Source: Phycisphaerae bacterium
GTDB lineage: Bacteria > Planctomycetota > Phycisphaerae > Sedimentisphaerales > Anaerobacaceae
DNA: 46,212 bases
NCBI GenBank assembly: GCA_030619925.1
Contig: JAUXAL010000025.1
Span: 1 to 46,212, forward strand
Reading direction: 5' to 3'
A program made the position numbers and the translations under genes. Shown here piece by piece: positions 30,783 to 39,583 of this stretch (position 1 is the first letter of the stretch; each line of letters starts with the position of its first letter). The notes under the pieces are model-generated. The model was not told the DNA's origin. It saw only the letters and a list, made by a program, of their open reading frames with translations, and did no database searches.

Positions 30783-31316
30783 TCACGCTGCTTGTTTTTC
30801 GCTGCTCTGAGCGATAGTTTCCATACAACCTGCAATAATTCCTGCAGGGGCACTAATGGTTGAGGCCAGTTTCCCGACAGCCGACTGTATCAAGCCGGCA
30901 ATCTTGTTGAGCAACTCTGCCCGTGTCGGCATCTTTGAAAGCTCCTCTGCTGCTTCGGCGTCCAAAGCCAAACCATCAAGAAAGGCGCCTTTAATCTCTA
31001 TCACCGGAGCCTTCTTGACCCATTCGGCCAGGGCTTTTGCGATGTCAACGATGCTATCGCCGCCATAAGCAATAGTGCAAGGGCCGCTGAACAGTACTGC
31101 TGCCGGTTCCATTTGTTGGTTACGCAGCGCTTTTCTAAACAGCGAATTCCTGACTACCGATAATCTGATGCCTTTTTCTTTAAACTCGCCGCGCATCAGG
31201 TTATTGTCAACTCCGTCGAGTCCTCTGGTACTGACAACCAGGAAATCTTTGATGTTTTCGTTGACAATTTTCTTCTCCAGCTCCGCCTGCAGCAACTCTT
31301 TTACGTACTTGCTCAT
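30783..31316 (-). CDS. rplJ: 50S ribosomal protein L10
   Basis: L10 anchors L7/L12 to the ribosome. The 177-residue product has [38 protein letters not shown], then [20 protein letters not shown], and ends with helices binding L12. The gap to rplA is only 39 nt, so the long L10-L12 autoregulatory leader of E. coli is absent. The ATG at 31316 follows GCGATACGAGATACGAAAA. Confidence 0.96.
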   Translation of the reverse strand: MSKYVKELLQAELEKKIVNENIKDFLVVSTRGLDGVDNNLMRGEFKEKGIRLSVVRNSLFRKALRNQQMEPAAVLFSGPCTIAYGGDSIVDIAKALAEWVKKAPVIEIKGAFLDGLALDAEAAEELSKMPTRAELLNKIAGLIQSAVGKLASTISAPAGIIAGCMETIAQSSEKQAA

Positions 31317-31317
31317 T

Positions 31318-31345
31318 TTTCGTATCTCGTATCGCGTTAATCGGT
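31318..31345. repeat. ACGAGATACGAAAA box upstream of rplJ
   Basis: The mRNA sense reads GCGATACGAGATACGAAAA before the rplJ ATG, a two-unit box, with a GATAATTC/TCAATAATCAATTG tract behind it. No Shine-Dalgarno is present. Confidence 0.65.
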
Positions 31346-31355
31346 AATCGATAAT

Positions 31356-32033
31356 TCAATAATCAATTGTTATGGCGGGGCTCATCGTCGCAGATATACA
31401 CATTTTCTTGATATACGTACCTTTTGCCGCCGCCGGTTTGATCTTCTTTATATGCGAGACAAACGCATCGATATTATCTACCAGTTTTTCGGTCTCAAAG
31501 CTTTGCTTGCCGACTACTACATGGATATTGCCGCCGGCATCGTTTCTAAACTCGACTTTGCCTGCAGCAAATTCAGCCACTGCGGTCGCAACATTACCGG
31601 TAACCGTGCCATTTTTGGGTGAGGGCATCTTCCCTTGTGGCCCGAGGACCCGGCCGAGCTTGCCTACCTTGCTCATCACCTTCGGCGATGCGATAGCCAC
31701 ATCGAAATCCATCCAGCCGTCCGAGATCTTTTTTATCAGCTCATCGCACCCGGCCTCAATGGCACCAGCGCTTTTGGCTGCCTCAACATCCGCATCCTCG
31801 CAGAAAGCGACGACTTTTTTCTGCTTACCTATCCCGTTAGGCAAAGATATTGAGCCTCGAACCAACTGGTCGGCCTGCTTCGGGTCGATCCCCAGTTGCA
31901 ACACACATTCTATGCTCTGGTCGAATTTTGCCGAGTTAAACGATTTGACTTTTTCGACCGCCTCAGCTATGTTCATCGGCTCTTTGTTTAGCTGCTGCGT
32001 CTCTTTTTTATATCTTTTGCTTCTGAATACCAT
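31356..32033 (-). CDS. rplA: 50S ribosomal protein L1
   Basis: L1 forms the mobile L1 stalk. The 225-residue product begins MVFRSKRYKKETQQLNKEPM and includes SIECVLQLGIDPKQADQLVR and the RNA-binding GRVLGPQGKMPSPKNGTVTG. An upstream GTG at 32045 overlaps the rplK TGA (GTGA) and would add four residues; the ATG at 32033 is preferred because GTG is weaker. Confidence 0.95.
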   Translation of the reverse strand: MVFRSKRYKKETQQLNKEPMNIAEAVEKVKSFNSAKFDQSIECVLQLGIDPKQADQLVRGSISLPNGIGKQKKVVAFCEDADVEAAKSAGAIEAGCDELIKKISDGWMDFDVAIASPKVMSKVGKLGRVLGPQGKMPSPKNGTVTGNVATAVAEFAAGKVEFRNDAGGNIHVVVGKQSFETEKLVDNIDAFVSHIKKIKPAAAKGTYIKKMCISATMSPAITIDY

Positions 32034-32041
32034 ATCTCGTT

Positions 32042-32476
32042 TCACGATTTATGAGGTACGATTTCTATACCCATACTTCGGGCGGTACCTCTGATAATTT
32101 TTTCAGCCTGTTCCAAATCGTAAGCGTTCAAATCCTTGAACTTGGTCTTCGTGATTTTACGCAGTTGCTCGGCGCTGATTTCTCCGACCATCTCTTTATT
32201 TGGGACGCCACTGCCCTTTGCGATTTCAGCGGCCTGCTTCAGCAGGACCGCCGCCGGAGGGCTTTTGACCTCAAATGTAAAACTTTTGTCCTTAAAGACC
32301 GTTATCACGACCGGCACAATTGTCCCGTTAAGTTCCTTTGTTCGTTCATTGAACTGCGAAACAAACTGGCCTATGTTAACGCCATTCTGACCTAAAGCAG
32401 GTCCTATCGGCGGGGCCGGCGTTGCCTGTCCGCCCGGCGCCTGCAATTTAATCTTTACTGCTATCTCTTTAGCCAT
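32042..32476 (-). CDS. rplK: 50S ribosomal protein L11
   Basis: L11 builds the GTPase-associated centre and binds RelA in stringent response. The 144-residue product has [20 protein letters not shown] and the family [20 protein letters not shown] and [26 protein letters not shown] lies upstream of the ATG at 32476. Followed directly by rplA. Confidence 0.97.
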   Translation of the reverse strand: MAKEIAVKIKLQAPGGQATPAPPIGPALGQNGVNIGQFVSQFNERTKELNGTIVPVVITVFKDKSFTFEVKSPPAAVLLKQAAEIAKGSGVPNKEMVGEISAEQLRKITKTKFKDLNAYDLEQAEKIIRGTARSMGIEIVPHKS

Positions 32477-32563
32477 AGTTGACCTTTAATTCTTGGTTCG
32501 CAGTCTATGAAGTGGGTTGTCATTTTGCGATAAGTGGCAAAATAGGGCCCACTGCCAACTCGA

Positions 32564-33106
32564 TTACAATTTCTCGATCTGCCAATACTCTATGTCCAGC
32601 GGTGTGCTTCGACCAAATATCGTAACAATTACCTTTACAACGCCGCGCTCAGAATCAATCGAATCGACGATGCCTTCGAAGTTCTCAAACGCACCTTCTC
32701 GAATTTTAATCTGATCACCTTTCTCAAACTCGACTTTTATGCTCGGTGCCTCCTCAGGCTTTTCGGCCTCCAAAAGCATCTTTGCCACATCTGTATCCCG
32801 CATCGGGGTTGGAAATCCTTCTGTTCCGATAAAATCCCCGACGCCAGGTGTTGCTTTGATCATAAACCAGGCCTTTTCCTGTACCCGGCCATCATCGGTC
32901 GGTTCCATCTCCATAAAAACATATCCGGGATACAGTTTTCGCTTATGCACTGTTTGTTTGTTGCCACGAATGCGCTTAATCCGCTCTACAGGAACCTCTA
33001 TTCTACCGATAATTTCGGCTACACCCTCCCTCTCTACCTTCTGCGCAAGAGCTTCTTTGACCTGCACTTCTTTATTTGCCGCAACTCGTAAAACGTACCA
33101 CTGCAT
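32564..33106 (-). CDS. nusG: Transcription termination/antitermination factor NusG
   Basis: NusG binds RNA polymerase and bridges it to Rho or S10. The 180-residue product starts MQWYVLRVAANKEVQVKEAL (NGN domain) and has KRKLYPGYVFMEM, with the KOW motif FEKGDQIKIREGAFENFEGI at about 127-146. The ATG at 33106 is preferred over a Met 12 codons earlier, which precedes the family N-terminus. 38 nt after secE. Confidence 0.96.
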   Translation of the reverse strand: MQWYVLRVAANKEVQVKEALAQKVEREGVAEIIGRIEVPVERIKRIRGNKQTVHKRKLYPGYVFMEMEPTDDGRVQEKAWFMIKATPGVGDFIGTEGFPTPMRDTDVAKMLLEAEKPEEAPSIKVEFEKGDQIKIREGAFENFEGIVDSIDSERGVVKVIVTIFGRSTPLDIEYWQIEKL

Positions 33107-33144
33107 ATTAGCACCCTGTCTCGCATCCCGTTCGAGATACAATA

Positions 33145-33528
33145 TTAAAGCAGGATCCAGGTAAAGAACCTGTTAAAACCGATATCCGTAGCTCCAAGAA
33201 GCACAGCCATAATAATCACAACCGCAATAACGATAAATGTCGAAACAGCTATTTCCTGCTTGCTTGACCAGCTGACCTTCTTCATTTCGCCCTCAGCGGC
33301 AATCATAAAATCTGCAACTGACGGTTTATTTGCCAACCAAAAAATCAAAAGGGCGGAGACAGCAAACAAGCCGGCGGGCACCATAGTTTCGACCCACAAT
33401 CCCAGGTCCGTTGCCTGTAATTTCTCGTAAAGCCGCCAACAGCCCAATCCCGCAATTATTGCTGTGGCAAAAGCACTACAGAGCCTTGTGTATTTGCCCT
33501 GTCCGCGTTTATAAATACCAAAAACCAT
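33145..33528 (-). CDS. secE: Preprotein translocase subunit SecE
   Basis: SecE clamps SecY in the inner membrane. The 127-residue product has three transmembrane segments (about 14-34, 48-66 and 94-117), and the cytoplasmic amphipathic motif EGEMKKVSWSSKQE before the last one; the usual Pro of SWPS is Ser. The three-helix form is like E. coli. It lies between tRNA-Trp and nusG. Confidence 0.95.
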   Translation of the reverse strand: MVFGIYKRGQGKYTRLCSAFATAIIAGLGCWRLYEKLQATDLGLWVETMVPAGLFAVSALLIFWLANKPSVADFMIAAEGEMKKVSWSSKQEIAVSTFIVIAVVIIMAVLLGATDIGFNRFFTWILL

Positions 33529-33574
33529 GTCGACTCCGTATCTCGTGAAGCGTATCCCTTATCTCGCTCCGAAG
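33529..33574. repeat. CGTATCTCGT/ATCTCGCTCC boxes (secE-tRNA-Trp)
   Basis: Two box units with a CGTATCCCTTATC tract lie between tRNA-Trp and the secE start. In the secE mRNA sense the last unit is GAGATACGGAGTCGAC before ATG; GGAG may act as a partial Shine-Dalgarno. Confidence 0.55.
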
Positions 33575-33647
33575 CAGGCCAGGAGGGAATCGAACCCCCA
33601 ACCTTCGGTTTTGGAGACCGACGCTCTGCCAATTGAGCTACTGGCCT
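33575..33647 (-). tRNA. tRNA-Trp (anticodon CCA)
   Basis: A 73-nt cloverleaf with acceptor AGGCCAG/CTGGCCT, D stem GCTC/GAGC, anticodon stem TCGGT/ACCGA with loop CTCCAAA, T stem GGGGG/CCCTC with one G.U pair, and discriminator G73, as expected for bacterial tRNA-Trp. U33 is present. CCA is not encoded. Its position between rpmG and secE is the conserved tRNA-Trp-secE arrangement. Confidence 0.97.
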
Positions 33648-33650
33648 ATC

Positions 33651-33736
33651 CAATTGATTATTGATTATTTGTAATTACTTGAAACGCCGAAGCCCGTGTC
33701 TTCCAATAATCGATTATCAATCATCAATAATCAATT
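33651..33736. repeat. TTGATTATTGATTATT palindrome (rpmG-tRNA-Trp)
   Basis: The left arm AATTGATTATTGATTATTTG pairs imperfectly with the right arm (AATAATCGATTATCAATC, then AATAATCAATT) around a GAAACGCCGAAGCCCGTG centre. It ends within the rpmG stop codon. It has the same architecture as the elements at 9454 and 18077. Confidence 0.75.
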
Positions 33737-33905
33737 ACTTGCGTCGTATCTTATGAACAGTATGCTTACGTTCCTTCTTACAAAATTTTTTGAGCTGTAA
33801 TTTCGGCGTACCCTCTGCTACACTAACACTTGTACGATAGTTTCTGTTGCTGCACTGGCTGCACTCAAGCCAGACATACTCCCTTTTGCTCTTCTTTTTA
33901 GCCAT
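33735..33905 (-). CDS. rpmG: 50S ribosomal protein L33 with degenerate zinc ribbon
   Basis: A 56-residue protein starting MAKKKSKREYVWLECSQCSN and ending RKHTVHKIRRK. The family CxxC...CxxC zinc ribbon has only three cysteines: Cys15, Cys18 and Cys42, with Glu45 replacing the fourth (FCKKERKH). RNYRTS is conserved. It lies between tuf and tRNA-Trp, a conserved position. Whether it still binds zinc is unclear. Confidence 0.95.
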   Translation of the reverse strand: MAKKKSKREYVWLECSQCSNRNYRTSVSVAEGTPKLQLKKFCKKERKHTVHKIRRK

Positions 33906-34041
33906 AAGGTTCGTCCCCGCCAGACAGACTTACTTAAGAAACATCTGGTTGTCCCGCAGATGCCCGCCTGGATACACTTGGCCGGCCCGAACGCCCTGGT
34001 CTTGTGGCGCTCGCAGTTCCCAGACAGCTACTCAGAGATGT
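33906..34041. other. tuf-rpmG intergenic region
   Basis: 136 nt with no gene. CATCTG-CGGGACAAC-CAGATG forms a small hairpin (about 33937-33957). No terminator with a T-run is visible, so read-through from tuf to rpmG and tRNA-Trp is likely. Confidence 0.4.
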
Positions 34042-35256
34042 TCAGGCAAGAATCTTAGTTACCACACCAGCACCGACTGTCCGACCGCCCTCACGAATAG
34101 CAAAGCGAAGGCCTTCTTCCATAGCGATTGGGGAAATAATCTCCACCTCCATCGTTATATTATCACCGGGTATGCACATCTCTGCACTCTTGCCTTCCCT
34201 GCTCTTTAGCGCAAGAACCGAACCGGTAACATCGGTTGTTCTGAAATAAAATTGTGGTTTGTAGCCTGGGAAGAACGGTGTATGACGACCACCTTCTTCC
34301 TTGGTTAGAACATAGACTTCAGCGTCAAACTTCGTATGTGGAGTAATACTGCGGGGTGCCGCGGCAACCTGTCCTCGCTCAAGTTCTTTCTTTTCCACGC
34401 CGCGCAAGAGCAAACCAATGTTATCACCGGCCTGACCTTCATCGAGCGTCTTGTTAAACATCTCCACGCCGGTTACAACGGTCTTGCGTGTCTCCTTCGC
34501 AAGCCCGACGATTTCGACCTCCTCGCCAACACGGACTTTGCCTCGCTCGACCCGGCCTGTGCCGACCGTGCCACGGCCTTTGATGCTGAAAACGTCCTCA
34601 ACCGGCATGAGAAACGGCTTGTCAACATCCCGCTCAGGAAGCGGGAAATAATCGTCGACCGCTACCATCAGTTCGTCGACGCACTTGCAGGCTTCATCAT
34701 CTTTACCTTCGCTTTCCATTGCCGCCAGAGCCGAACCTTTAATAATAGGTATGTCGTCGCCCGGGAATTCGTATTTGTTCAACAGATCTCGTGTTTCCAG
34801 TTCGACCAAATCCAGCAGCTCAGGGTCATCAACCATGTCCACCTTGTTCAGGAACACTACAATCCTCGGCACATTGACCTGACGAGCCAGAAGGATGTGC
34901 TCACGAGTCTGTGGCATAGGTCCATCATTGGCTGCCACTACCAAAATAGCCCCGTCCATTTGGGCTGCTCCGGTAATCATATTCTTGATATAATCGGCGT
35001 GTCCCGGACAATCAACGTGGGCATAGTGGCGCTTGTTCGTCTCATACTCCACGTGCGCGGTGTTTATTGTAAGGCCACGCGTTTTCTCTTCCGGGGCATT
35101 GTCTATATCTTCAAACTTCTTGATAGTACCCTTGCCGGATTTTTGTACCAGTCGCATTGTGATTGCAGACGTCAGTGTCGTTTTGCCGTGGTCGACATGA
35201 CCGATAGTTCCAATATTGATATGTGGTTTTGTCCGTTCGAATACCGCCTTAGCCAT
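34042..35256 (-). CDS. tuf: Elongation factor Tu
   Basis: Delivers aminoacyl-tRNA to the ribosome. The 404-residue product has the P-loop GHVDHGKT (19-26), [20 protein letters not shown] (G3) and NKVD (G4). A short acidic loop [15 protein letters not shown] makes it some ten residues longer than E. coli. The ATG at 35256 is chosen over a TTG that is really part of the GGAGG Shine-Dalgarno. It is the only tuf in the window, at the tRNA-Thr/secE end as in tufB. Confidence 0.98.
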   Translation of the reverse strand: MAKAVFERTKPHINIGTIGHVDHGKTTLTSAITMRLVQKSGKGTIKKFEDIDNAPEEKTRGLTINTAHVEYETNKRHYAHVDCPGHADYIKNMITGAAQMDGAILVVAANDGPMPQTREHILLARQVNVPRIVVFLNKVDMVDDPELLDLVELETRDLLNKYEFPGDDIPIIKGSALAAMESEGKDDEACKCVDELMVAVDDYFPLPERDVDKPFLMPVEDVFSIKGRGTVGTGRVERGKVRVGEEVEIVGLAKETRKTVVTGVEMFNKTLDEGQAGDNIGLLLRGVEKKELERGQVAAAPRSITPHTKFDAEVYVLTKEEGGRHTPFFPGYKPQFYFRTTDVTGSVLALKSREGKSAEMCIPGDNITMEVEIISPIAMEEGLRFAIREGGRTVGAGVVTKILA

Positions 35257-35439
35257 CTTGATATAAACCTCCAATGTGCTGGGTTAGTATTTATTTACTC
35301 CCTATCTGATTCCCGAAAAACCGCTTTCAAACCTCTATAATCAACTCACAGCCAAGATTACTTGTATCCAGCGCCCAAAGAGCTTTCTGGCGTCGTTTTG
35401 GTGCCGGAAACGCTATCTCAGCTTGACCCGCATGCATTT
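35257..35439. other. tRNA-Thr to tuf spacer
   Basis: 183 nt. Contains the tuf GGAGG at 35267-35271, and no further gene or clear promoter. tRNA-Thr is probably processed from the tuf transcript. Confidence 0.4.
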
Positions 35440-35511
<72 letters not shown>

Positions 35512-35837
35512 AATACCCAATTTGCCGCTCTGGCGGTGACCGGAGTAAGAAACAACGATCTTACCCGCCTTGCAAGCCGGAAAATACGAACATTCCCTTT
35601 TTCCCGGTTCATAAATCTATACCGTGAATGCAGGAACTCCTAATCTAAGTTTTTAATATAAACTCAATAATCTACGTGAATAATCGTAAAACTGCAAACA
35701 TAAAAAACCGAAAAATGCAAAAAAAGTGAAAAAAAACAAAAAATATTTAGATTTTTTGCAAAAAATCCTGTTCAAGCCGCTCTCGCACCAACACAACATT
35801 ATATAAGTACCTGCCCCAATTGCAAAACAAATCGTGG
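35512..35837 (-). promoter_or_regulatory. Leader region of the tRNA-Thr/tuf/rpoBC block
   Basis: 326 nt with no gene. Starting near the HEAT-repeat gene stop, the minus strand has a promoter candidate (35798-35825), a perfect palindrome GATTTTTTGCAAAAAATC (about 35751-35768), and a T-rich tract. The rest to the tRNA has no recognised structure. The AT-rich palindrome may also end the HEAT-repeat gene transcript. Confidence 0.45.
35798..35825 (-). promoter_or_regulatory. Promoter candidate for tRNA-Thr/tuf block
   Basis: On the minus strand TTGCAA (35820-35825), a 16-nt spacer and a perfect TATAAT (35798-35803). The -35 matches four of six. The start would be near 35791, 280 nt upstream of tRNA-Thr. 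It fits the need for a strong promoter at the head of the block. Confidence 0.5.
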
Positions 35838-38111
35838 TTAATTACCACCTTCTTTGGGCTTGTCCGAGCCTTTGGCCTTACCAAGGCGGTCAGCCCAGCG
35901 TTTCTTCTGTTCGGCCCACTTCGGCCTGTTCCTGGTGGCCTTTATTTTAGTGATAACTGCCTGCAAGACTGCGTTAGGGTCAGCTCCAGCGGGGGGTTTG
36001 CTTAGATAATTGTCAATTGAGCGTACAACAACATCGTTGGGGTCTAAGTCCTCTGCCAGTAAGCGATTTTGTACTAATTTGGCCGCAAGTTCTGCGTTCG
36101 GCCATCTCAAATACGCATCCAATAAGTCCGGTAAAATCGCCTCTTTTTCTTTAGTGGTCGGGGCAGCTTCATACAACCTGCCTGAATAGTCTGCCGCTCG
36201 TTCATACTGGCCTATTTTATAATAAAGCTCAGCCAACCTCTCTCTAACGTTTTTGAGCATTTTTGATTTGTTTTCGCTGACGGCCTTTCCGTCCGCCATT
36301 TCAAGAAAAGCGATTTTCTGCTCATCAGATAACTTGGTTTTGCTACTTTGGGAGGTGAATTTGTCTGTCCAATTGTCCAGGACGCCGACATCGGAGCTAT
36401 CGAATATTTTGAGCATCGCCTGCCAGGCCAGCTTGCTTTCAGAGTTTGAACCTATTTTTTCCACCAGCCAGGTCAAATCTTCCCTGCCGCCGATTTTACC
36501 AGCGAGGTCTATCAGTTTCTCTCTTACCTTGCTACTGGGGTCATTGACAAAATCATTTCTCAATATTTTCAGTGCGTTTGTCTTGTCGATATGGATAAGC
36601 CCAGCTACTGCTGCTTCCCGGACGAAATCTGCTTCGTCACGCAAGGCTGCTTCAAACAAAGGTTTAAAAAGCTTAGCTGCCTTGGCCTTGCAGGCGCTGC
36701 CCTGTGCGCACAAACCGGCCATTGCACTGAGCAATTCCCCGCGCAGGGCCCCGTTGGGCTTATTTTTTTCCCGGTTATATCTTTCTGCAAGCAAACCAAG
36801 ATGTCTGTCAACCTCTTCGGGCTCTAATCCGTCCTGCTCAAGCAGTTTTTTCATGACTTCGGCACCGGTTTGTGCCCCTTTCGGCTCCTGCCCAGACAGA
36901 TACTTTACCGCCCATTCCAAGGTCTGTGTTCTTGTCTCGTTGGGAATCTTGACCGGTGAGTCGGGCAAAAAGGCGTAGTAACACGCTCCACCTAATGCTA
37001 CGAACAACTCCGTTTTGACTTGGTCGTTCTGTTCGGTTTCGAGCTGGGCCAGCAGGCGCTGAGCTGAATTCAACTCCCCCATCAAAGACAACAGCTTGGC
37101 TGTTTTTAGCCGAACGGCTGTGTCTTGATCCGAAATCAAATTGACCAAAATAGGTTCGAGTTTAGGTGGCAGTTTGGAGGTCCCCGGAGCTACTCGCCAT
37201 TGGCGAACCTTTTCCAACGCCCACAATCTCACAGCCGCTTCCGTATCGCGCAAATACTTGTCTAAGAACTGGCCTCTGGCTGCGTCATCACTGATGCCGT
37301 TGTACATCTTATCCAATGCTGAGAGATATCTGTCTTGCCACGACTTCGATTCGCTCTGCATCTCGCGCATCTGCGCTTCCTGGCGAATCAGCCATTCCCG
37401 CAGGAATTCGTCTCTACCTTTGCGTTCGAGCTCATAGATGTTTTGCCTGCGCATTTCGGCGTCTGTGCCTACAGGTATGCCCAGAGAATGCAGGGCCTTT
37501 TCTGCCTCGGCAGCTACTTGTTTTTCCGGGTCGTCAACCAGCTTTATAAGTCTAATCGTCGCCATCATGTCCGGTCGAAGTTTCAATGCATGTATGGCAT
37601 TTAATCTTGTTTTGACCGGCTTTGAGCCATCTGTTACTACCTTTTCGAGCGACTCTCCTATTTTCTCATACTCAAAAATCAAGGTTGCCTCCGCAGCCAG
37701 CTGGGCCTCGGCAGCAATCTCAGTGGCAAAGATACCGAGCAGAGGCTGGATAAAATCTTCCTTATTTTTTACAGATTCCTTTGACGATCTGGCTTGAATC
37801 AATGCCTTGCAGACGGCCATACGTGCGGCGCTGTTTTCTGTCTGCTTTAGTGCATCAAGTAGAAACTTTCTGGCGAGGGGATTTTCACCAAACAACATCA
37901 CAGTTGCCGCTTTTATGCGTATCTCTTCGCTGGGGCCTTTGAGCAGGGCGTTTCTGTTGATTTCCAATTGCTCGTCAGGCTTGGCCTCTGCGGGCGCTCC
38001 ATTTGCATTAGCCGGCAAGGCTGGGCTGTTCTGACCAACGCTCCCGATAATTCGGGACTGGCATCCTATCACCAACACCAGCATTACCAGATATAGCCGT
38101 TTTGTGCTCAT
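35838..38111 (-). CDS. HEAT-repeat lipoprotein
   Basis: A 757-residue secreted lipoprotein: signal sequence MSTKRLYLVMLVLVIGC with the lipobox Cys17. Several HEAT-like helical repeats follow (for example QDTAVRLKTAKLLSLMGELN, DEADFVREAAVAGLIHID, SKVREKLIDLAGKIGG). The C-terminal part looks TPR-like (KIGQYERAADYSGRLYEAAP), and a basic tail ends it. It is likely a scaffold at the outer membrane or periplasm. The start at 38111 is set by the lipobox. The specific role is unknown to me. It is followed by the ribosomal block promoter and preceded by the recombinase. Confidence 0.8.
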   Translation of the reverse strand: MSTKRLYLVMLVLVIGCQSRIIGSVGQNSPALPANANGAPAEAKPDEQLEINRNALLKGPSEEIRIKAATVMLFGENPLARKFLLDALKQTENSAARMAVCKALIQARSSKESVKNKEDFIQPLLGIFATEIAAEAQLAAEATLIFEYEKIGESLEKVVTDGSKPVKTRLNAIHALKLRPDMMATIRLIKLVDDPEKQVAAEAEKALHSLGIPVGTDAEMRRQNIYELERKGRDEFLREWLIRQEAQMREMQSESKSWQDRYLSALDKMYNGISDDAARGQFLDKYLRDTEAAVRLWALEKVRQWRVAPGTSKLPPKLEPILVNLISDQDTAVRLKTAKLLSLMGELNSAQRLLAQLETEQNDQVKTELFVALGGACYYAFLPDSPVKIPNETRTQTLEWAVKYLSGQEPKGAQTGAEVMKKLLEQDGLEPEEVDRHLGLLAERYNREKNKPNGALRGELLSAMAGLCAQGSACKAKAAKLFKPLFEAALRDEADFVREAAVAGLIHIDKTNALKILRNDFVNDPSSKVREKLIDLAGKIGGREDLTWLVEKIGSNSESKLAWQAMLKIFDSSDVGVLDNWTDKFTSQSSKTKLSDEQKIAFLEMADGKAVSENKSKMLKNVRERLAELYYKIGQYERAADYSGRLYEAAPTTKEKEAILPDLLDAYLRWPNAELAAKLVQNRLLAEDLDPNDVVVRSIDNYLSKPPAGADPNAVLQAVITKIKATRNRPKWAEQKKRWADRLGKAKGSDKPKEGGN

Positions 38112-38300
38112 TCGGATGACCTTGAAGAACCTGCTGGGTTCCCGCTTTGCGGTGTCCCTACCCGTCAATTCGCCTGCGCTTACGCACGCTTCTAACAGCC
38201 GCATTAGAGGTCCGCTTATGGCGGATATCCATTCCGCTATCATAATAATCCCAAAATCCATCCAAGTCAATCCATTTGATTTACAATTTTCGATTTTCAA

Positions 38301-38319
38301 CCCCTGATTTAATCAGGGG
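38301..38319. repeat. CCCCTGATTTAATCAGGGG perfect hairpin
   Basis: A 9-bp perfect stem with a one-base centre, flanked by GATTTTCGATTTTC/GAAATCGAAAATC arms. It lies between the xer stop and the HEAT-repeat gene. No T-run follows on the minus strand, so it is not a standard terminator. Confidence 0.65.
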
Positions 38320-38351
38320 CAGCCAGCAGTCGGAAATCGAAAATCATTTCT

Positions 38352-39329
38352 TTACGGTCTTGGGTGGAATTCTTTGTGAATCTTTCTTAACCTTTCATAG
38401 TCAACGTGCGTGTAAATCTGAGTAGTGGCTATGTCCACGTGGCCGAGCATTTCCTGGATGCTTCGCAAGTCAGCTCCACCGGCTAAAAGATGCGTTGCGA
38501 AGCAATGCCTCAATGTGTGCACAGTTAAGTTTCTGGGCATACCAGCCCGAACCGCGTATTTTTTGACCAATCTCCAAATCTCAATACGGCTCATAGGCCG
38601 ACCTGTTCGAGAAAGCAGCAGAGAATCGGCACTGAACGGCCTGACCAATCTGGGTCGCAGATTCGTCAGGTACTCGACTGCGGCTGCGATGGCAACTTTT
38701 CCAATTGGGATAACACGTTCTCTATTACCTTTGCCAAGGCAGCGCAGGTAACCGATATTAAGGTTTAAATCCGAGGTCTTCAAGCCCGCTAACTCGCCGG
38801 CACGTATTCCGGTGGCATAGAGCAGCTCCAGCATTGCCTTGTCACGAAGGTAAAAAGGCTCGTCAGGACAAGGAGAATTTAAGAGAGTAATAACCTGTTG
38901 TTTGCTGCAAACACAGGGCAGTTTCTGCCAGATTTTTGGGCTTTCAAGGATTGTGGTCAAGTCGTCTTCGATAAGGCCGGTAAGCTTGGCGAACCGCAGG
39001 AACATTCTTATAGCGACTAAGGAGCGCTTAATCGAGCTGCCTGCTTTGGCAGTGGTAAGTTCACTCCCGCGCGAAGAGGTGTCTTTTGGGTCTTGAGCGA
39101 GGGTTCGCAGATAGTTTTGGATAAGGGGCGGCTTTATCTGTTGTAGCTGGCTGATTTTGTTGGATTTGCAGTATTTCAGGAAGCCTTTCAAATCGCGACC
39201 ATAGGCCAAAACGGTATTGTTGGATAGACCCGCCTCGACAATCAAATAGTCCAGAAACTGCTTGACGCTCCGGCCCAAGGGTAAAGAAGGTAATTCTTGG
39301 CTAATAGACTGTATTTGCGTCGAGGGCAT
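38352..39329 (-). CDS. xerD: XerC/XerD-like tyrosine recombinase
   Basis: A 325-residue site-specific recombinase. Catalytic residues are visible: Arg176 (ATGIRAGEL), Lys200 (CLGKGNRE), His271 and Arg274 (HTLRH), His297 (GHVD) and nucleophile Tyr306 (TQIYTHVD). An N-terminal SAM-like core-binding domain precedes them. Size and sequence suit XerC/XerD, which resolve chromosome dimers at dif; the C or D type is inferred. The ATG at 39329 is preferred since the longer frame reads through the nested hairpin. No att-like direct repeats were found. Confidence 0.9.
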   Translation of the reverse strand: MPSTQIQSISQELPSLPLGRSVKQFLDYLIVEAGLSNNTVLAYGRDLKGFLKYCKSNKISQLQQIKPPLIQNYLRTLAQDPKDTSSRGSELTTAKAGSSIKRSLVAIRMFLRFAKLTGLIEDDLTTILESPKIWQKLPCVCSKQQVITLLNSPCPDEPFYLRDKAMLELLYATGIRAGELAGLKTSDLNLNIGYLRCLGKGNRERVIPIGKVAIAAAVEYLTNLRPRLVRPFSADSLLLSRTGRPMSRIEIWRLVKKYAVRAGMPRNLTVHTLRHCFATHLLAGGADLRSIQEMLGHVDIATTQIYTHVDYERLRKIHKEFHPRP

Positions 39330-39395
39330 TTCTCGTGACTCGTGGCTCGGGACCCCGCCGCTTCGATTTGCGAAGCAAAACGGCGGGTTCACGAA
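39330..39395. repeat. Nested hairpin with box-family arms upstream of xerD
   Basis: CCCCGCCG pairs with CGGCGGG, and inside CTTCG pairs with CGAAG, so two stems are nested. Outer flanks CGTGACTCGTGGCTCG and TTCACGAA belong to the box family and can extend the stem. It lies directly before the xerD start. Confidence 0.65.
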
Positions 39396-39425
39396 TGACG
39401 GCTTACTATTTGATACACGCTATCC

Positions 39426-39431
39426 ATTATA
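39426..39431 (-). promoter_or_regulatory. Possible -10 box for xerD
   Basis: A perfect TATAAT on the minus strand, followed by a 90-nt leader to the xerD ATG. No convincing -35 at proper spacing, so the call is tentative. Confidence 0.35.
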
Positions 39432-39518
39432 ATATCATCGGCATTAACACAATTAACCTTTAGCTGCGAAGCTGGAAGCTCAAAACCTGTGAAAAAAACG
39501 AACAAAATGCTCTTTTAC

Positions 39519-39547
39519 TTGAATTTGTGCTCTCTTTACGGTAAAAT
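39519..39547 (+). promoter_or_regulatory. Sigma70-like promoter for the DUF3160 gene
   Basis: TTGAAT (39519-39524), 17 nt, TAAAAT (39542-39547), matching four and five of six. The start site would be near 39554, about 30 nt before the ATG at 39584, with GGAGG in the leader. Confidence 0.6.
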
Positions 39548-39583
39548 ATTAGGTAAGAGGCGCTTTTCTTGGAGGATATTCAG

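Noticed and set aside
32033-32045. GTG start for rplA overlapping the rplK stop
   Set aside because: Possible, but the ATG four codons later matches the family N-terminus better; noted as an alternative.
34336-35340. 334-codon open frame on the plus strand opposite tuf
   Set aside because: Antisense shadow of the tuf coding sequence with no recognisable family.
38112-38300. N-terminal extension of the HEAT-repeat protein
   Set aside because: The lipoprotein signal begins at Met64 of the long frame; a lipobox so far inside would not function, so the shorter start is used.
38352-39329. Integrase of a genomic island
   Set aside because: The recombinase looks like a housekeeping XerC/D, no att direct repeats at the nearby tRNA genes were found, and no phage or plasmid genes accompany it.
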